From BPGX01 sp037447455 (GTDB lineage Bacteria; Bacteroidota; Bacteroidia; B-17B0; Aurantibacillaceae), in NCBI GenBank assembly GCA_037447455.1, contig JBBIGQ010000002.1, positions 248,001 to 312,000 of the forward strand: 64,000 bases of DNA, read 5' to 3'. Below the pieces are notes generated by a model. It had not been told where the DNA came from, ran no database searches, and saw nothing but the letters and a program-made list of their open reading frames with translations. The position numbers and the translations under genes were made by a program. Of the stretch, positions 7,827 to 17,347 are shown piece after piece; positions within the stretch are counted from its first letter, which is position 1, and every line of letters begins with the position of its first letter.

Positions 7827-9569
7827 ATGTACAGAACACATACTTGTGGAGAATTACGAACGGCTCATATCAATCAAAAAGTTGTTTTAGCGGGCTGGGT
7901 TCAAAAAAGAAGAGATTTGGGCAACCTAACATTCATTGATTTAAGAGATCGTTATGGTATTACACAATTGACATTTAGTAGTGATATTGATCCAGAATTA
8001 TTGGAAACTGCAAGAACAATCCATAGAGAATTTGTCATTCAGGTTACAGGAACAGTAAAAGAAAGAGAGAACAAAAACCCTAAGATTCCGACAGGTGATA
8101 TCGAAATAATAGTAGAAAAATTAACGATATTAAATTCTTCCTTAACGCCCCCTTTTACGATAGAAGATCAAACAGATGGCGGTGAAGAATTACGAATGAA
8201 GTCCCGTTATTTAGATTTGAGGAGGCATCCATTAAAAAACAATCTTATAGTAAGGCATCAATTAGCATTAGAAACACGAAAGTATTTAGATGCCTTGTAT
8301 TTTCTTGAAATTGAGACGCCCTTTTTAATTAAATCCACACCAGAGGGCGCAAGAGATTTTGTAGTGCCCAGCCGACTCCATAAAGGAGAGTTTTATGCGC
8401 TTCCACAAAGTCCGCAGACGTTTAAGCAACTCTTAATGGTGGCAGGTTATGATCGATATTTTCAAATAGTAAGATGTTTTAGAGATGAAGATCTAAGGGC
8501 AGACCGGCAACCGGAATTTACACAAATTGATTGTGAAATGAGTTTTGTGGAAAGAGAGGATATATTGCAAACATTTGAAGGATTAATAAAACATTTGTTC
8601 AAAGTTGTGAAGAGGGTGGAATTACCAAATTTTATGCGAATGTCGTATGATGAAGCGATGAATTATTATGGATCAGACAAGCCCGATTTAAGATTTGACA
8701 TGAAATTTGTACACCTGACCAATCTTTTGAAAAATAAAGGATTTAAGGTTTTTGATATATCTGAAATTATAGTGGGCATGGTATTGAAAAATCAGGCCAA
8801 TGCGACACGAAAACAGATTGATGAATGGACAGAATTTGTCAAAAGCCCTAAAGTAGTATCAAGTGGATTAGTTTACATAAAATATAATGAAGATGGAACT
8901 GTAAAATCTTCTATTGATAAGTTTTTCAGTGCAGAACAATTAACCGAAGCATTAGAAACTGCACAAGCTGAAAAAGGGGATTTGATGCTGATTATGGCGG
9001 GTGAAAAATGGAAAACCTTAAAAGGCATGGGACAACTGCGTTTGCATCTTGCAGAACAGCTCAGCTTAATTCCCGAGAACGGCTATGCTTGCTTGTGGGT
9101 AGTGGATTTCCCATTATTTGAATACGATGAAGAAGAACAAAGATGGGTCAGTATGCATCATCCTTTCACATCGCCTATTGGGGATTTGTCTGGAAACATT
9201 GCAGAAATCAAAGCGAATGCATACGACATGGTGATTAACGGAATAGAAGTCGGAGGAGGCAGTATTCGTATTCACAATAAAGAAATTCAAAAGAAGGTTT
9301 TTGAATTATTAGGATTTACTGAAGAAGAAGCGATGCGGCAATTTGGATTTTTAATGAACGCATTTGAATATGGCGCACCACCACACGGAGGTATTGCCTT
9401 TGGTTTTGACAGATTAACGGCTATTATATGTGGGGTTGATTCTATCAGAGAGGTGATAGCATTCCCCAAAAACAATGCAGGAAAGGATACGATGATTGAT
9501 GCCCCTTCTAAAATTCATAAAAAACAATTGGAAGAATTGGGCTTGACCATTAATACAAGTGCTTTGTAA
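7827..9569 (+). CDS. aspS: Aspartyl-tRNA synthetase
   Basis: 580 residues, the usual length for the bacterial-type enzyme, which charges tRNA-Asp with aspartate in the cytoplasm. An OB-fold anticodon-binding domain fills about 1-130. Class II motif 2 is FRDEDLRADRQPEF near 217, the GAD insertion domain lies around 285-410, and motif 3 is GIAFGFDRL near 522. The active-site phrase GGGSIRIHN is also present. A terminator lies upstream, so the gene is probably transcribed on its own. Confidence 0.98.
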   Translation: MYRTHTCGELRTAHINQKVVLAGWVQKRRDLGNLTFIDLRDRYGITQLTFSSDIDPELLETARTIHREFVIQVTGTVKERENKNPKIPTGDIEIIVEKLTILNSSLTPPFTIEDQTDGGEELRMKSRYLDLRRHPLKNNLIVRHQLALETRKYLDALYFLEIETPFLIKSTPEGARDFVVPSRLHKGEFYALPQSPQTFKQLLMVAGYDRYFQIVRCFRDEDLRADRQPEFTQIDCEMSFVEREDILQTFEGLIKHLFKVVKRVELPNFMRMSYDEAMNYYGSDKPDLRFDMKFVHLTNLLKNKGFKVFDISEIIVGMVLKNQANATRKQIDEWTEFVKSPKVVSSGLVYIKYNEDGTVKSSIDKFFSAEQLTEALETAQAEKGDLMLIMAGEKWKTLKGMGQLRLHLAEQLSLIPENGYACLWVVDFPLFEYDEEEQRWVSMHHPFTSPIGDLSGNIAEIKANAYDMVINGIEVGGGSIRIHNKEIQKKVFELLGFTEEEAMRQFGFLMNAFEYGAPPHGGIAFGFDRLTAIICGVDSIREVIAFPKNNAGKDTMIDAPSKIHKKQLEELGLTINTSAL

Positions 9570-9595
9570 GCCCTATTGTTTTTATTGCTCAACAG

Positions 9596-9615
9596 ATAGT
9601 TATCTATAGTTATCT
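9596..9615. repeat. Short tandem repeat ATAGTTATCT x2
   Basis: Two perfect adjacent copies of ATAGTTATCT, followed by ATTG, lie between aspS and the MATE gene, ending 45 bases before the MATE start codon. It could be an operator for a local regulator or chance in AT-rich DNA. Confidence 0.5.
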
Positions 9616-9660
9616 ATTGTGGGAAGTCAATGAAAAAGTACTGGATGGTATTAAACTAAC

Positions 9661-10992
9661 ATGCTTTCAAACAGAGATATATTGAAAATAGTTTTTCCAC
9701 TGATTATTAGTGGTTTGGGTCAAAGCGTCATTTATGTTACAGATATTTTGTTTTTAGGAAGATTAGGCGAGGTGGCATTAGGGGCTTCGGCTATTGCAGG
9801 ATTATTCTATGCTTCCATCATCATGATTGGTTTTGGCATTTCATCAGGGCTACAAGTAATCATCGCACAAAAAACCGGGGAAGGTAATGTTGCCTTATTA
9901 CACCAATATCTTTTCAATGGTATTTTAATTCAAGGGCTTTTTTCTGCTCTATTCACATGGATTTATTTTTTAAGCAGACATATTTTACTTGAGTTATTTG
10001 TACAACACGAAAATGTACGAGTGGCTACTATTCATTTTTTGGATATACGAATATTGGGATTATTCCCATATTATTTGTTTTATGCTTATCGGGCTTACTA
10101 TTTAGGTATTGGCGCTACAAAAATCATTTCAATAAGCACAATTGTAATGAGTAGTATCAATGTATTGCTAAATCCGATACTGATTTATGGATGGGAAAGT
10201 TATATACAACCATTGAACTATCTTGGGTCTGCCTGGGCATCTGTACTATCAGAATGGATGAGCACTTTGTTAATCATGCTGTATTATGCTTACCAGAAAA
10301 AAGCCATGCAGTTTATATCCTACTTAAAATGGACGATTATTAAAGCCATTATCCGTATTTCAACACCACTTATCTTTCAACATTTTATATCTGTGTTTTC
10401 ATGGTTCCTATTCTTTTTATTTATTGAAAAGATGGGCACAAGTGCACTGGCGGTTTCTAATGTTATCAGAGCAGTATATATTTTAATTATGGCGCCTGTT
10501 CTGGCTTTTTCTCATTCTACCATAACAATTATCGGGCAGCTATTTGGAGCACAACAATTTAATGTTTTGAAACCCACCTTACTTAAAATATGTAAACTTT
10601 CTGTTTTTTTTACTTTGCCTTTTTCTATATTTTCTTTGATGTATCCAACCTTATTCATGAAAATTTTTACAAACGACCCTACTCTATTAGCAGAAGGTAA
10701 GAGCGTGATGCGGGTTATTAGTTTTGCTTTGGTTTACTTTGCCCTGTCCATGCCTGTTTTGAGCGCTGTAACCGGACTTGGTGAGACGAAAAAAGCATTA
10801 CTGACGGAAAGTATTTCTTTTGTTGTTTACATTTTATCCAGTGCTTTTTTAGTATTTATGCTAAAACTTTCACTTCCGTTCGTATGGTGTAACGAATTCA
10901 TTTACTTTTCCTGCATCAGCTTCATTTCCTATTATTTTTTTACATCAAAAATACGAGTATTGATTAATAAAGAGAGCCATACTCTAAATTAA
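9661..10992 (+). CDS. MATE family efflux transporter
   Basis: 443 residues with about twelve hydrophobic helices in two similar halves, the standard MATE size. N-terminal features such as VFPLIISGLGQSVIYVTDILFLGRLGE and the mirrored second-half segment near 240 match the NorM/DinF-type fold. These proteins export cationic drugs or metabolites in exchange for Na+ or H+. The substrate cannot be read from sequence. It is in the same direction as aspS, 91 bases downstream. Confidence 0.92.
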   Translation: MLSNRDILKIVFPLIISGLGQSVIYVTDILFLGRLGEVALGASAIAGLFYASIIMIGFGISSGLQVIIAQKTGEGNVALLHQYLFNGILIQGLFSALFTWIYFLSRHILLELFVQHENVRVATIHFLDIRILGLFPYYLFYAYRAYYLGIGATKIISISTIVMSSINVLLNPILIYGWESYIQPLNYLGSAWASVLSEWMSTLLIMLYYAYQKKAMQFISYLKWTIIKAIIRISTPLIFQHFISVFSWFLFFLFIEKMGTSALAVSNVIRAVYILIMAPVLAFSHSTITIIGQLFGAQQFNVLKPTLLKICKLSVFFTLPFSIFSLMYPTLFMKIFTNDPTLLAEGKSVMRVISFALVYFALSMPVLSAVTGLGETKKALLTESISFVVYILSSAFLVFMLKLSLPFVWCNEFIYFSCISFISYYFFTSKIRVLINKESHTLN

Positions 10993-10998
10993 AACACT

Positions 10999-11006
10999 TA
11001 TTTTTG
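10999..11006 (+). promoter_or_regulatory. Candidate -7 element (TATTTTTG) for sprE/porW
   Basis: Perfect TAnnTTTG match, 53 bases upstream of the preferred ATG at 11060. Confidence 0.5.
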
Positions 11007-11059
11007 CAAACATACTTTTTAAAAGAATTATTCGTTTAATCCCTGAAATGATCCCTGAA

Positions 11060-13765
11060 ATGAAAAAACACTTTACATATATTCTTTTCCCCTTCATACT
11101 ACTTTCGTGTAGCACTAAAAAAAATACAGCCGTGCATCGCCTCTGGCATAGTATGAACATACGGTTTAATGGTTTGTTTAATTCAACCGAAAGCATCAAA
11201 GAAGGACAATATAAAATTCGCACGGCACACAGAGATAATTTTGATGAACTTTTGCCCATCTTTGTTGTTCCGGAAAATGATGAAGAAGCCAAAAAAACTT
11301 ATCCAGAATTTGACCGTGCTATTAAGAAAGCATCGCTCATGATTCAACGACATGCCATCAAAGAAAAAGGCAGCAGTGCAGAAACAACAAAACACGGTGC
11401 CAATAAATGGATTGATAACTGCTGGGTTAATCTTGGAATTGCTCATTATTACAAACGTGAATTTTTCAGCGGTATTGAAAAGCTGGATTATGTTACCCGT
11501 AATTATGCAAAATATCAGGAAAAATATGATGCGATGTACTGGCTGGTGCGTTCTTATAATGAAATAGGCGCTGTTTCGGAAAGCGAAATTGTTTTAGATA
11601 ATTTAAACAATGATAAGAAAGTCCCATCGGATATTAAAAAAGAATTGTATGCCCTAAATGCCGATTACCACATCAAACGTGGCAATTACAAGGAAGCATT
11701 GAAAAATTTGGATAAAGCCATCCATCAGAACTATTATTTTAATCGTGAGAAAAAAATTCAAAAAGCACGTTGTGCTTTTGTGGCCGCCCAACTCAGTGAA
11801 CAATCTGAAAATTTCAAAAAGGCAAAAGAATACTATAAAATGGTCATCAAACTCAAGCTAGATTACGAAATGATATTTTATGCTAAAATGAAAAGCGCTT
11901 TGTTATTTGATAATACCAACGTTTCTGAAATGGAAAAAAAGAAAAAAGAACTTTTACAAATGGCTAATGAGACCAAAAACAAAGAATATTTAGATATTAT
12001 TTATTACACACTTGGACAAATTGAAGAAAAACAAAATAGCATTGAAAAAGCTAAAAATTATTACGGCTTATCTGTAAGAACCAGCACCACCAACCCCAAA
12101 CAAAAGGCCTATTCTTACCTGAAACTTGGGGATATTTATTTTGATGAAGGACAATATGTACCCGCTGGTAAGTATTACGATAGCGCCATTACTACTTTAC
12201 CTAAAACCCACAAAAACTACGAAAAAATTGTTTCAAGAAAAGAAGTGCTGCAAAACCTGATTAAATATATTCAAGGTATTAATGAATTAGATAGTTTGAT
12301 ACAACTTGCCAAATTTGATAAAAATGAAATTGACAGATTGATTGATAGGCAAATAAAACAATACCTTGCTGAAAAAGAAAAGAAACAAAAAGAGCAAGAA
12401 GAAAAAGCAAAAGCACCACCATCAGGCCCTTCTAATCCTAATGATCCTAACAATAATCCATTTGCAGCACAATCTTCTTCTTTTTATTTCTACAATCCAA
12501 CAGCGGTAAATTATGGAATACAAGATTTTATCAAAAAATGGGGACCTCGCCCCTTAGAAGACGACTGGAGACGAAGTATAAAAAACAAAAATTTATCTGA
12601 GAACAATAACGATAACAACATCAATAACAACACAACTCAAAACAACAACTCAAATGCTTCTACGAATAATTCCAAACCCGCTTCAAGTAATACCAATAAC
12701 AACAATATTGACCCCAAAACCACCAAAGAATATTATTTAAATAAATTACCCACTAATGACTCTATGTACAATGCGTATGTAAACAAAATTATAGAATATT
12801 ATTATCTAATGGCATTGACTTATAAAGAAGATTTGAATAATTTCCAGAAATCCATTCAATCTTTTGAAATATTAAATTCTAAATATCCTGATAATAAATA
12901 TAAACTTTCTTCTTATTATCAACTGTATCTGCTTTATCAGAAAGTTGGAAACACCGGTAAATCCAATGAATACAAAGAAAAAATTTTAAATCAATATCCT
13001 AATAGTGAATATGCCCAACTTATTAAAAATCCTAATTATATTGCTAATAAACAAACACAGTTAAATGCAACAGAGCAAAAATATGAAATATTATATGACG
13101 CTTATACCACTGGTAATTATCAACAATGTTATTATCTTGCAGATGAATTAATCCAATCCGGATTAAGCGATAAAATGCTACAGAAAACAGAATTTTTTAA
13201 AGCTGTATGTGACGGAAAACTTAAAAGCTTAGATACTTTAGAAATGAACCTGAAAAAATACATTGCCCTATATCCCAAATCTGAACTTAAAGACAGAGCC
13301 AATGAAATTCTTCTTTCTATCAATAAATTTAAACAGCAAAAGACCGATACTGCAGCCAAAAATAATACAGAAAATAATACTATTACTTATACACACAATC
13401 CTGTTGCATTGCATTACTTTTTTATTATTACACCAGATGAACCCAAAATCATCACTAATATAAAAAACAAAATAGATGCCTTTAATAAAACGTATTTTTC
13501 AAATGAAGAGTTTTCTATTACTTCTGTGTTATTTGGACAAAAAAAACAAATCGTATTAGTAAAATCCTTTGGTAACAAAGACAAAGCACAACAATATTTT
13601 AATTTATTTATCAACGATGAAGAAATGACAAATGACTTACCAAAAGACACTTTTGAATTTTACATTATTTCCGATGAAAATTATAAAACATTATTAAAAA
13701 CCAATAAAACAGAAGATTACAAAATCTTTTTTGAGAAAAATTACAAGTCCAACGGTAAAAGTTAA
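11060..13765 (+). CDS. porW: T9SS/gliding lipoprotein SprE/PorW, TPR-rich
   Basis: 901 residues from ATG 11060; an in-frame ATG at 11048 lies in a 12-base duplication. The signal peptide ends in the lipobox LLSCS (Cys18). The phrase CSTKKNTAVHR followed by an 'FNG' segment and AIKKASLMIQRHAI is characteristic of SprE/PorW, which is needed for type IX secretion and, in some species, gliding. TPR helices run through about 110-400 and again about 580-730. A Lys/Glu-rich then Asn/Ser-rich linker (about 430-560) separates them. The C-terminal ~130 residues form an alpha/beta region typical of the family. No other T9SS gene is adjacent, in keeping with the dispersed arrangement of this system. Confidence 0.9.
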   Translation: MKKHFTYILFPFILLSCSTKKNTAVHRLWHSMNIRFNGLFNSTESIKEGQYKIRTAHRDNFDELLPIFVVPENDEEAKKTYPEFDRAIKKASLMIQRHAIKEKGSSAETTKHGANKWIDNCWVNLGIAHYYKREFFSGIEKLDYVTRNYAKYQEKYDAMYWLVRSYNEIGAVSESEIVLDNLNNDKKVPSDIKKELYALNADYHIKRGNYKEALKNLDKAIHQNYYFNREKKIQKARCAFVAAQLSEQSENFKKAKEYYKMVIKLKLDYEMIFYAKMKSALLFDNTNVSEMEKKKKELLQMANETKNKEYLDIIYYTLGQIEEKQNSIEKAKNYYGLSVRTSTTNPKQKAYSYLKLGDIYFDEGQYVPAGKYYDSAITTLPKTHKNYEKIVSRKEVLQNLIKYIQGINELDSLIQLAKFDKNEIDRLIDRQIKQYLAEKEKKQKEQEEKAKAPPSGPSNPNDPNNNPFAAQSSSFYFYNPTAVNYGIQDFIKKWGPRPLEDDWRRSIKNKNLSENNNDNNINNNTTQNNNSNASTNNSKPASSNTNNNNIDPKTTKEYYLNKLPTNDSMYNAYVNKIIEYYYLMALTYKEDLNNFQKSIQSFEILNSKYPDNKYKLSSYYQLYLLYQKVGNTGKSNEYKEKILNQYPNSEYAQLIKNPNYIANKQTQLNATEQKYEILYDAYTTGNYQQCYYLADELIQSGLSDKMLQKTEFFKAVCDGKLKSLDTLEMNLKKYIALYPKSELKDRANEILLSINKFKQQKTDTAAKNNTENNTITYTHNPVALHYFFIITPDEPKIITNIKNKIDAFNKTYFSNEEFSITSVLFGQKKQIVLVKSFGNKDKAQQYFNLFINDEEMTNDLPKDTFEFYIISDENYKTLLKTNKTEDYKIFFEKNYKSNGKS

Positions 13766-13784
13766 GCGAATACGCTCGTTTTTT
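13765..13784 (+). terminator. Possible weak terminator after porW
   Basis: A 4-bp stem AGCG/CGCT with loop AATA is followed by CG and T6 immediately after the stop codon. The stem is short, so the call is tentative. Confidence 0.35.
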
Positions 13785-13884
13785 GTTATTTAAACAATAC
13801 AACTTTACTAAACGAAAAAATTTAAAATCGTCGCATAATTAAATGCATCTTATTTTATATTGCCTATATGTGCTTTTCAAACAA

Positions 13885-14343
13885 TTATTCTTCACATATT
13901 TTTTTCAACCCTTCCAACGCTACAGGAAATGTCTTTTGCATATAATCAACGAAATGTTCAGGTGTTTCCAGATTAACGATAACAACCGTATACCCATTTA
14001 TTTCTTCAAAGATATAATTTTCAAAACCATTTCCCCATTTTTCAACTTCCAGACCCTCTGTAATTTCTTGATTACCTTTCACTATCCCATAGTGCTGAAC
14101 CGATACAAAACGATTGGGAATTATATCAACAACTTTTGAAACCATTCCTCCTCTTTCTCCATGGCTGTCTGTACCAATAAATAATATTTTAGAACCTTTT
14201 TCCCATTTGCCCTCATATGTTGCTGTGGGATGAAAAGCTTTGGTCCATTCTTCATACGTTGTTTTATCGCTTAATCCTAACATTCTGTCAAACACTTTGT
14301 GAGCAGGAGCATTGATACTTACTTTAAATTCTAACTTTTTCAT
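13885..14343 (-). CDS. SRPBCC (START-like/AHSA1-type) domain protein
   Basis: 152 residues, a single SRPBCC fold. It starts MKKLEFKVSINAPAHKVFDRM, the typical first strand and helix of polyketide-cyclase/AHSA1 proteins, and ends in a long C-terminal helix (FVDYMQKTFPVALEGLKKI). Such proteins bind hydrophobic ligands or act as AHSA1-like stress factors, but the ligand cannot be predicted. It follows the DUF2200 gene by 8 bases and is probably co-transcribed with it. Confidence 0.85.
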   Translation of the reverse strand: MKKLEFKVSINAPAHKVFDRMLGLSDKTTYEEWTKAFHPTATYEGKWEKGSKILFIGTDSHGERGGMVSKVVDIIPNRFVSVQHYGIVKGNQEITEGLEVEKWGNGFENYIFEEINGYTVVIVNLETPEHFVDYMQKTFPVALEGLKKICEE

Positions 14344-14351
14344 AGAGAAAT

Positions 14352-14723
14352 TTATTTTTCAGATTTTCTTAGTATTTTTTCTAATGATTTTCCTTTGGCT
14401 AACTCATCTACCAGTTTATCCAGCCATCTTACTTTTTGCGTGAGCGGGTTTTTGATTTCTTGAACCTTATAGCCACAAATAGTACCTTTAATTAATTTCG
14501 CATCAGGATTAAGTTGTGCCTGCTGAAAAAATTCTTCAAAAGTTACATTTTTATCAATCAACTCCTGTAATTTGCGTTCATCAAATCCTGTGAGCCATTG
14601 TATAACCTGATGCAATTCTTCTACCGTTCTGCCTTTGCGAATAACTTTATTCACATAGTGTGGATAAACGGAAGGAAAAGGCATTTCCGCTATTTTTTTA
14701 TCGTGATGTTGAATGTCTTGCAT
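14352..14723 (-). CDS. DUF2200 family protein
   Basis: 123 residues. The sequence closely fits the DUF2200 pattern: PSVYPHYVNKVIRKGRT near the start, VIQWLTGFDERKLQELI in the middle, and NPLTQKVRWLDKLVDELAKG at the end. It is soluble and has no signal peptide. The family has no established function. It shares a leftward run with SRPBCC and YdeI-like genes; such small proteins often travel together in Bacteroidota and Firmicutes. Confidence 0.88.
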   Translation of the reverse strand: MQDIQHHDKKIAEMPFPSVYPHYVNKVIRKGRTVEELHQVIQWLTGFDERKLQELIDKNVTFEEFFQQAQLNPDAKLIKGTICGYKVQEIKNPLTQKVRWLDKLVDELAKGKSLEKILRKSEK

Positions 14724-14828
14724 CTTGTATTATTTTAATCGTAAGAGTTTACTTTTATGGTTTACATTTCAGAGAAGTTGCGACTGTAAGTCAGCGTATC
14801 CATGTGAATAGTATCTTTATGTATCTGT

Positions 14829-15104
14829 TTATTTAAACCATTTTTTTGCTTTGGGTCTTCGGTGAGGACAGCCCGGCCAGCAACACGGCGTGCGTTTTCC
14901 ATTTTTCAAATCTTCCAGCATACGACGAATATGTTCTGCTCTTGTTTCTGCTTTCTTCACAATGGTTACCCAGCAAATCCATTCATTGCGTTGAATAGGA
15001 GTGAGTGCATTCCATTTAGAAAGCGTTTGCTTGTCAGCACATAATGCCGATTTAATATCTTCAGCAACTTCGTGCAAAATGCCATTCAAAACTTCACTTT
15101 CCAT
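14829..15104 (-). CDS. YdeI/OmpD-associated family protein (short)
   Basis: 91 residues. The phrase ALTPIQRNEWICWVTIVKKAETRAEHIRRMLEDLKNG matches the C-terminal 'L..A...F..L.PS.RREYVRWI..AK..ETR..RI......L..G' motif of YdeI/OmpD-associated proteins. The tail holds an unusual PCCWPGCPHRRP Cys/His cluster that could bind metal. The family has been linked to bacteriocin tolerance in enterobacteria, but that role is not established here. Confidence 0.8.
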   Translation of the reverse strand: MESEVLNGILHEVAEDIKSALCADKQTLSKWNALTPIQRNEWICWVTIVKKAETRAEHIRRMLEDLKNGKRTPCCWPGCPHRRPKAKKWFK

Positions 15105-15451
15105 TTTTTACGCGGTTTCCGATTAGATTAGTAAAATGAAAGTGCTAATTTACTACAACTCATTATTGCGGCAAAATTATTTTTCAAATAGGATAACCTT
15201 CGTTTAAAGTAAATTTATATTTATAAAAAATTAATTTGCATCAATTGTTGTTTTGTATTTTTTTTCCTTGCACCAATAAAGTAGTAAACTTAGGGCATTA
15301 GTTTATTAAAAACATTTCAGCAATCCAAAGGCAAATTATTTGACAAAACTTTCAAGAAAGTTAGTTTTACAACAATCTCTGCTGTAAATTTATCCCCGCT
15401 TTCATTTTTCAGTGAAATGCTTATATCTTGAAAAAATTTTTACCAATTACC
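15105..15451. other. 347-base intergenic region with divergent promoter and a 16-base palindrome
   Basis: No credible gene is seen. The region separates divergent genes. It contains a reverse-strand TAATTTTG element (15172-15179) and a perfect inverted repeat AACTTTC-AA-GAAAGTT at 15347-15362, about 90 bases before the methyltransferase start, which could be an operator. The rest is AT-rich without obvious structure. Confidence 0.5.
15172..15179 (-). promoter_or_regulatory. Candidate -7 element (TAATTTTG) for the YdeI-like gene
   Basis: Perfect TAnnTTTG match on the reverse strand, 67 bases upstream of the ATG at 15104. It probably drives the YdeI-like, DUF2200 and SRPBCC genes. Confidence 0.45.
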
Positions 15452-16330
15452 ATGATACAAACGATTGAAGTTCCACCTTGGAAAGAGTATGAGTTAATAG
15501 ATGTTGGCCATTATAAAAAGTTGGAACGTTTCGGGAAATATATTCTCATTCGTCCGGAGCCACAAGCATTGTGGAAACCCAAATGGTCAGAACAACAATG
15601 GAAATCCCAGGCACATGTAGAATTCAGCCAAAAAGGAAGTACCAGCGGTATCTGGCAAAAGTATAAGAACATGCCCGACAAATGGCTTTTTCAGTTTCCT
15701 TTAGATACGGCTTGTTCATTACAAGTAAAATTAAGCTTGACCGGATTCAAACACGTTGGTGTTTTCCCTGAACAATCGGTCAACTGGAAAGATATTTATT
15801 CATCACTGAAAACTATTCCGCAGGCACACATGCTCAATCTGTTTGCCTACACAGGTGCGGCTTCCATTGCGGGTGCTCTGGCAGGTGCAAAAGTAACACA
15901 CATTGATAGTGTCAAGCAAATTGTGAGTTGGGCAAATGAAAACGCACAACTCAACAACATCACTACCATTCGGTGGATTGTGGAGGATGCCATGATATTT
16001 GTAAAAAAACAGGTAAAGAAAAATGCTTTATATCAATGTATTGTTTTAGATCCTCCTGCTTATGGCCATGGACCCAAGGGTGAACGGTGGCAATTAGAAG
16101 AATTAATTCATGAACTCATAGAGAATGTATTACAACTATTAGATCCACAAAAACACCTGTTAATTCTGAATGCCTATTCTCTCGGACTCTCGGCTTTAAT
16201 AGTGAAAAATTTATTGAAAGATTTTGCAGAAAAACATCATTCTGATATAGAGTATGGAGAATTGTTTATTCCATCTGCTACCGGCTATGCTTTACCATTA
16301 GGCATTTTTGGAAAATTAAAGAAAGTGTAA
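15452..16330 (+). CDS. Class I SAM-dependent methyltransferase (RlmI-like)
   Basis: 292 residues from ATG 15452; an in-frame TTG at 15428 is less likely. The N-terminal ~110 residues are beta-rich, followed by a Rossmann methyltransferase core with motif I as LNLFAYTGAASIAGALAGA (about 132-150), an acidic residue in THIDSVK, and the catalytic phrase VLDPPAYGHG (DPPxxG, about 205). The combination matches Bacteroidota proteins related to 23S rRNA cytosine methyltransferases RlmI/RlmK. It lacks the N-terminal PUA domain of RlmI, so its substrate is uncertain. Confidence 0.87.
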   Translation: MIQTIEVPPWKEYELIDVGHYKKLERFGKYILIRPEPQALWKPKWSEQQWKSQAHVEFSQKGSTSGIWQKYKNMPDKWLFQFPLDTACSLQVKLSLTGFKHVGVFPEQSVNWKDIYSSLKTIPQAHMLNLFAYTGAASIAGALAGAKVTHIDSVKQIVSWANENAQLNNITTIRWIVEDAMIFVKKQVKKNALYQCIVLDPPAYGHGPKGERWQLEELIHELIENVLQLLDPQKHLLILNAYSLGLSALIVKNLLKDFAEKHHSDIEYGELFIPSATGYALPLGIFGKLKKV

Positions 16331-16399
16331 AAACAGATGCGTGTTTCTTAAATAAACTTGTACATCTTCCTATTCTACTTTTTTAATAATAACCATTCA

Positions 16400-17176
16400 T
16401 CACCATTTAAATGCAACTAAAGTTATATCATCTGTTTGGGGAAATGATGCCTGCCATTTATCTAATGTTTCTTTGATATTCTCTGTTTTAATCCTGACAG
16501 AAGAATCTTCACTTATTATATTTTGCAAAAATCTTTTCAGCCCAAATTTTTTACCATACTCCCCACCATGTTGATGAATAATACCATCTGTAAAAAGGTA
16601 TACTTCGTCGTTTTTATTCAATAAAATACTTTGTGTATCAAATATGCGTTTTCTTTCCAACTGCCAACCTCCAATTGGGAAACGATTACCTTTCCAAGTA
16701 ATCAACTGGTTATTTCTCTTTATCACTATTTTTTGCCGGGCGCCGGAGAATTGCAAAGTTTGAGTAACTGTATCAATTCTAATCAATGCTATTTCTAACC
16801 AATCGTTGTTAAACAATTCTGTATCTACTTCAGATTGAAATGTTTCTATCCACTTTTTATCCATTTCGTTCAGATATTCTCCTGTTGTTTGAAAATTTTT
16901 ACTCGCCACAAGATAATTTAAAATACTTATCCCCATTACTGACAACAAAGCCGAGGCCACACCATGACCAGTGCAATCACCTACTGCCAGGAATATATTA
17001 TTGTCCTTTATTGTAAGCCAGTAAAAATCTCCCGACAAAGCAGAGTGTGGTAACCATATAATACCAAAATCCTGAAATGCTTTTTTAAAGTGTCTTGTTT
17101 TCGGTAACATGCCTTTTTGCAACAAACTTGCATAAGCAATGGCGTCCTGATGAATTTCCACATTGTCAACAATCAT
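16400..17176 (-). CDS. Stand-alone PP2C-type (SpoIIE domain) serine phosphatase
   Basis: 258 residues from ATG 17176; the longer TTG start at 17188 lies inside a TAATTTTG promoter element. The SpoIIE/RsbU phosphatase core is evident: QKGMLPKT (the usual 'Q..LLP' start), SGDFYW with the metal-binding Asp, GDCTGHGVASALLS, and FTDGIIHQ with a second metal-binding Asp. Members dephosphorylate anti-anti-sigma factors or related partners. Here almost the whole protein is the catalytic domain, with no membrane or sensory region, so any input must come from a partner protein. Confidence 0.9.
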   Translation of the reverse strand: MIVDNVEIHQDAIAYASLLQKGMLPKTRHFKKAFQDFGIIWLPHSALSGDFYWLTIKDNNIFLAVGDCTGHGVASALLSVMGISILNYLVASKNFQTTGEYLNEMDKKWIETFQSEVDTELFNNDWLEIALIRIDTVTQTLQFSGARQKIVIKRNNQLITWKGNRFPIGGWQLERKRIFDTQSILLNKNDEVYLFTDGIIHQHGGEYGKKFGLKRFLQNIISEDSSVRIKTENIKETLDKWQASFPQTDDITLVAFKW

Positions 17177-17185
17177 TTTTTGTCG

Positions 17186-17193
17186 CAAAATTA
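17186..17193 (-). promoter_or_regulatory. Candidate -7 element (TAATTTTG) for PP2C phosphatase
   Basis: Perfect TAnnTTTG match 9 bases upstream of ATG 17176. It overlaps the alternative TTG start, supporting the shorter frame and implying a very short leader. Confidence 0.5.
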
Positions 17194-17335
17194 CTTTATC
17201 AAAGCCACATCACAATTTTTATAGATTTTATCTTATATTTAAAAAATAATTAAATTCAAACATAGCCGATAAAGTTCTAAACATGGATAAAATTAAATTA
17301 GAAAAACAGATATTTCATCTTAACTAAAAAATACT

Positions 17336-17343
17336 TACTTTTG
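17336..17343 (+). promoter_or_regulatory. Candidate -7 element (TACTTTTG) for the cobalamin operon
   Basis: Perfect TAnnTTTG match ending 4 bases before the first paired base of the riboswitch P1 stem. This places the transcription start right at the riboswitch. No clear -33 TTG is visible. Confidence 0.6.
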
Positions 17344-17347
17344 CACC

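Noticed and set aside
9596..9615. Tandem ATAGTTATCT as a regulatory operator
   Set aside because: Only two copies in AT-rich DNA and no adjacent regulator gene, so listed as a repeat but not promoted to a finding.
15347..15362. AACTTTC-AA-GAAAGTT palindrome as an operator
   Set aside because: A 7-bp stem in AT-rich sequence is weak evidence and no other copies were noticed in the window.
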